In this document: positions 62,613-64,000 of the stretch, piece by piece
Numbering within the stretch: the first letter of the stretch is position 1
Layout of the letters: every line of letters starts with the position of its first letter
Source of the DNA: Gordonia sediminis
Lineage (GTDB): Bacteria > Actinomycetota > Actinomycetes > Mycobacteriales > Mycobacteriaceae
DNA length: 64,000 bases
Assembly (NCBI GenBank): GCA_004193205.1
Contig: RZUM01000005.1
Location: 1-64,000 of the forward strand
Direction of reading: 5' to 3'
The notes under the pieces: generated by a model
The model's input: the letters and a program-made list of their open reading frames with translations, nothing else
Told to the model about the DNA's origin: nothing
Databases searched by the model: none
Made by a program: the position numbers and the translations under genes

Positions 62613-63146
62613 TCAGGGTTCGGCGACCGCCGACGTCGGTTCCGACCGCCCCTCCCACATGGTCGGGTCCTCCTCAGGTGAGGGCAGATCGAGCCCGAGG
62701 TCGGCCATATGCGGCAGCACCCGGTCGATCACCGCGTTCAGGTTCGACAGGTGTTCGGCGTCGAGAGCGTCGAAGAGAAGACGATGCGCCTCGTCGCTGT
62801 GCCGGGGCGCGGCCGACCGCACGACCTCCATACCGGCATCGGTCAGTACGACCGACACCGCACGACGGTCGGGATTCGTCGGCGACCTGACCCGGCGCAC
62901 CCAGCCCCGACGCTCCATCGCGGTAATGGCGTGCGACAGTCTGCTCTGTTCGCTGTGCGCGAGTACGGCCAGCCGCCTCATCCCGATGGTCCGGTCGGGC
63001 GCCTCGGAGAGCCGGAACAGGATTCGGTACTGCGAGTGGGTCAGACCGCTGTCGCTGCGCAGCTGGGCGTCGAGTGCGTCGTCGAGCAACGTGGACAACG
63101 TCAGGAACCCCCGAAAGGCCCGCTGCTGGTCCGGTGTGAGCGCCAT
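62613..63146 (-). CDS. MarR-family regulator
   Basis: A 177-residue regulator. Winged HTH at about residues 35-110 (HSQYRILFRLSE; MRRLAVLAHSEQSRLSHAIT; RVRSPTNPDRRAVSVVLT, with the wing Arg). The N-terminal helices form the dimer. It is divergent from the DOPA-dioxygenase-type gene. CAAC-TT-GTTG at 63160-63169 is the nearest operator-like palindrome. Confidence 0.84.
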   Translation of the reverse strand: MALTPDQQRAFRGFLTLSTLLDDALDAQLRSDSGLTHSQYRILFRLSEAPDRTIGMRRLAVLAHSEQSRLSHAITAMERRGWVRRVRSPTNPDRRAVSVVLTDAGMEVVRSAAPRHSDEAHRLLFDALDAEHLSNLNAVIDRVLPHMADLGLDLPSPEEDPTMWEGRSEPTSAVAEP

Positions 63147-63159
63147 GACCTCAGCGTAA

Positions 63160-63169
63160 CAACTTGTTG
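63160..63169. promoter_or_regulatory. Operator-like palindrome CAACTTGTTG
   Basis: CAAC-TT-GTTG lies between the MarR and dioxygenase genes, 14 bases before the MarR start. It is of the usual type for MarR regulators. Confidence 0.4.
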
Positions 63170-63243
63170 AACTTTCATGGACTCTGTCGTACCATCAAAG
63201 TTAGATGAAGATTCATACACCTCGATGATCGACGAAGGACCCC

Positions 63244-64000
63244 ATGACCGCCGCACAGTCACCCTCCACGATGCCGATCGCATTCCTCGGGCACGGCACT
63301 CCGATGAACGCGATCGAGCACAACCGGTACACGCAGTCGTGGGCGGAGTTCGGCCGGTCCGTCCCGCGGCCGCGAGCAATCCTGGTGATCAGCGCGCACT
63401 GGTACATCAATGCCACCGCCGTCACCGCGATGGCGCGGCCGCGGACCATCCACGACTTCTACGGATTTCCGCGCGAACTGTTCGAATTCGACTATCCGGC
63501 ACCGGGATTACCCGAGCTGGCCGGCGAGGTCGCCGAGGTCGTCAAGCCGACCTGGGTGGGCAGCGACACCGACAGTTGGGGTATCGATCACGGCGCGTGG
63601 TCGGTGCTCGCGCACGCTTTCCCGGATGCCGACATCCCGATCGTCCAACTGAGCATCAACGGCGAACGCGATCTGGACTACCACTTCGACCTGGGCACGC
63701 GACTCGCGCCGCTCCGGGAGTCCGGTGTGCTGATCCTCGGTAGCGGCAATATCGTGCACAACCTGCGCGCGGTGAACTTCTCTCTCCCCGACGCCGGCTA
63801 CGACTGGGCCCAGCGCTTCGACGACGCCGCGCGTGAGGCCATGCTCGGCGACCCGTCCGGCTACCCGGCGCTGGCCGGGCATCGCGACTACGCCAAGGCC
63901 GTCCCGACGCCCGATCATTTCCTGCCCTCGGTGTACCTCGCGGGCCTGAAGGCCGCCTCAGGCGGCGACAATCCGTCGACCACCGTCCTCGTCGACGGAT
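63244..64000 (+). CDS. 4,5-DOPA dioxygenase-type extradiol dioxygenase (cut by window end)
   Basis: The reading frame from the ATG at 63244 (preceded by GAAGGA) stays open for 252 codons to the last base. It belongs to the LigB superfamily, DODA branch. [14 protein letters not shown] and [10 protein letters not shown] carry the metal-site histidines, and GSGNIVHNL is the family's later motif. Fe or Zn would be bound. Most bacterial members cleave catechols of unknown identity and are controlled by a divergent MarR protein, as here. Confidence 0.85.
   Translation, partial: MTAAQSPSTMPIAFLGHGTPMNAIEHNRYTQSWAEFGRSVPRPRAILVISAHWYINATAVTAMARPRTIHDFYGFPRELFEFDYPAPGLPELAGEVAEVVKPTWVGSDTDSWGIDHGAWSVLAHAFPDADIPIVQLSINGERDLDYHFDLGTRLAPLRESGVLILGSGNIVHNLRAVNFSLPDAGYDWAQRFDDAAREAMLGDPSGYPALAGHRDYAKAVPTPDHFLPSVYLAGLKAASGGDNPSTTVLVDG

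Overview
The window is high-GC actinobacterial DNA. A secreted mycolyltransferase-type esterase (61501-62580), GTG starts, apparently leaderless promoters and the overall gene content point to a mycolic-acid-containing genus of the Gordonia/Rhodococcus type. This is inference, because no rRNA or marker gene is present. I found no tRNA, rRNA, CRISPR array or replication origin.

1-13.2 kb is an accessory island, visibly less GC-rich than the rest, lying between two inverted copies of one IS1380-family element: the 3' end of copy 1 at 1-234 and the complete copy 2 at 11557-13240. It carries an aromatic catabolic set: meta-cleavage-type alpha/beta hydrolase, FAD monooxygenase, ACMSD-like amidohydrolase/decarboxylase, MFS permease and LigB-type class III extradiol dioxygenase. 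A debris field of broken insertion sequences (7.88-9.27 kb) follows, then a FadR-type GntR regulator and an IclR regulator, divergently transcribed. A shared palindrome GTTCC-N7-GGAAC lies upstream of several of these catabolic units and probably marks a local regulon.

13.5-30.8 kb is a large catabolic locus. A leftward run of ten genes (SDR, sugar-type ABC transporter, two cupins, SDR, SnoaL-like protein, SDR, Old Yellow Enzyme) is divergent from an XRE-cupin regulator. A second leftward unit holds two Gfo/Idh/MocA dehydrogenases, a TIM-barrel isomerase/epimerase and an SDR. A regulator made of two fused IclR units is divergent from maleylacetate reductase and hydroxyquinol 1,2-dioxygenase. 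Together they suggest uptake and oxidation or dehydration of a polyol, cyclitol or glycoside that feeds hydroxyquinol into the 3-oxoadipate route.

31-37 kb holds an MFS-Usp fusion transporter, a TetR regulator with a divergent membrane protein, a HAD-phosphatase/P-loop-ATPase fusion and a thioesterase. 37.1-40.1 kb is a copper module (csoR, copZ, copA) with two palindromic operators. 40.3-48.3 kb is a tightly coupled complex-I-like operon, nuoA-X-nuoHJKLMN. It has no NADH module, no NuoC or NuoI and no intact NuoB or NuoD. Gene X encodes a protein resembling degenerate NuoB and NuoD segments joined together, with His/Met-rich stretches. This is the most unusual system in the window.

48.3-54.6 kb is a LacI-controlled operon (asparaginase, PuuE/imidase-like deacetylase-fold hydrolase, MFS, two SDRs, a small MCGGC protein). 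54.7-64 kb holds a VOC protein, an ArsR-SRPBCC pair, a decayed enoyl-CoA hydratase, a Leu/Phe/Val dehydrogenase with an Lrp regulator and an amino-acid permease, an MFS exporter, the mycolyltransferase, and a MarR regulator divergent from a 4,5-DOPA-dioxygenase-type gene that runs off the end.
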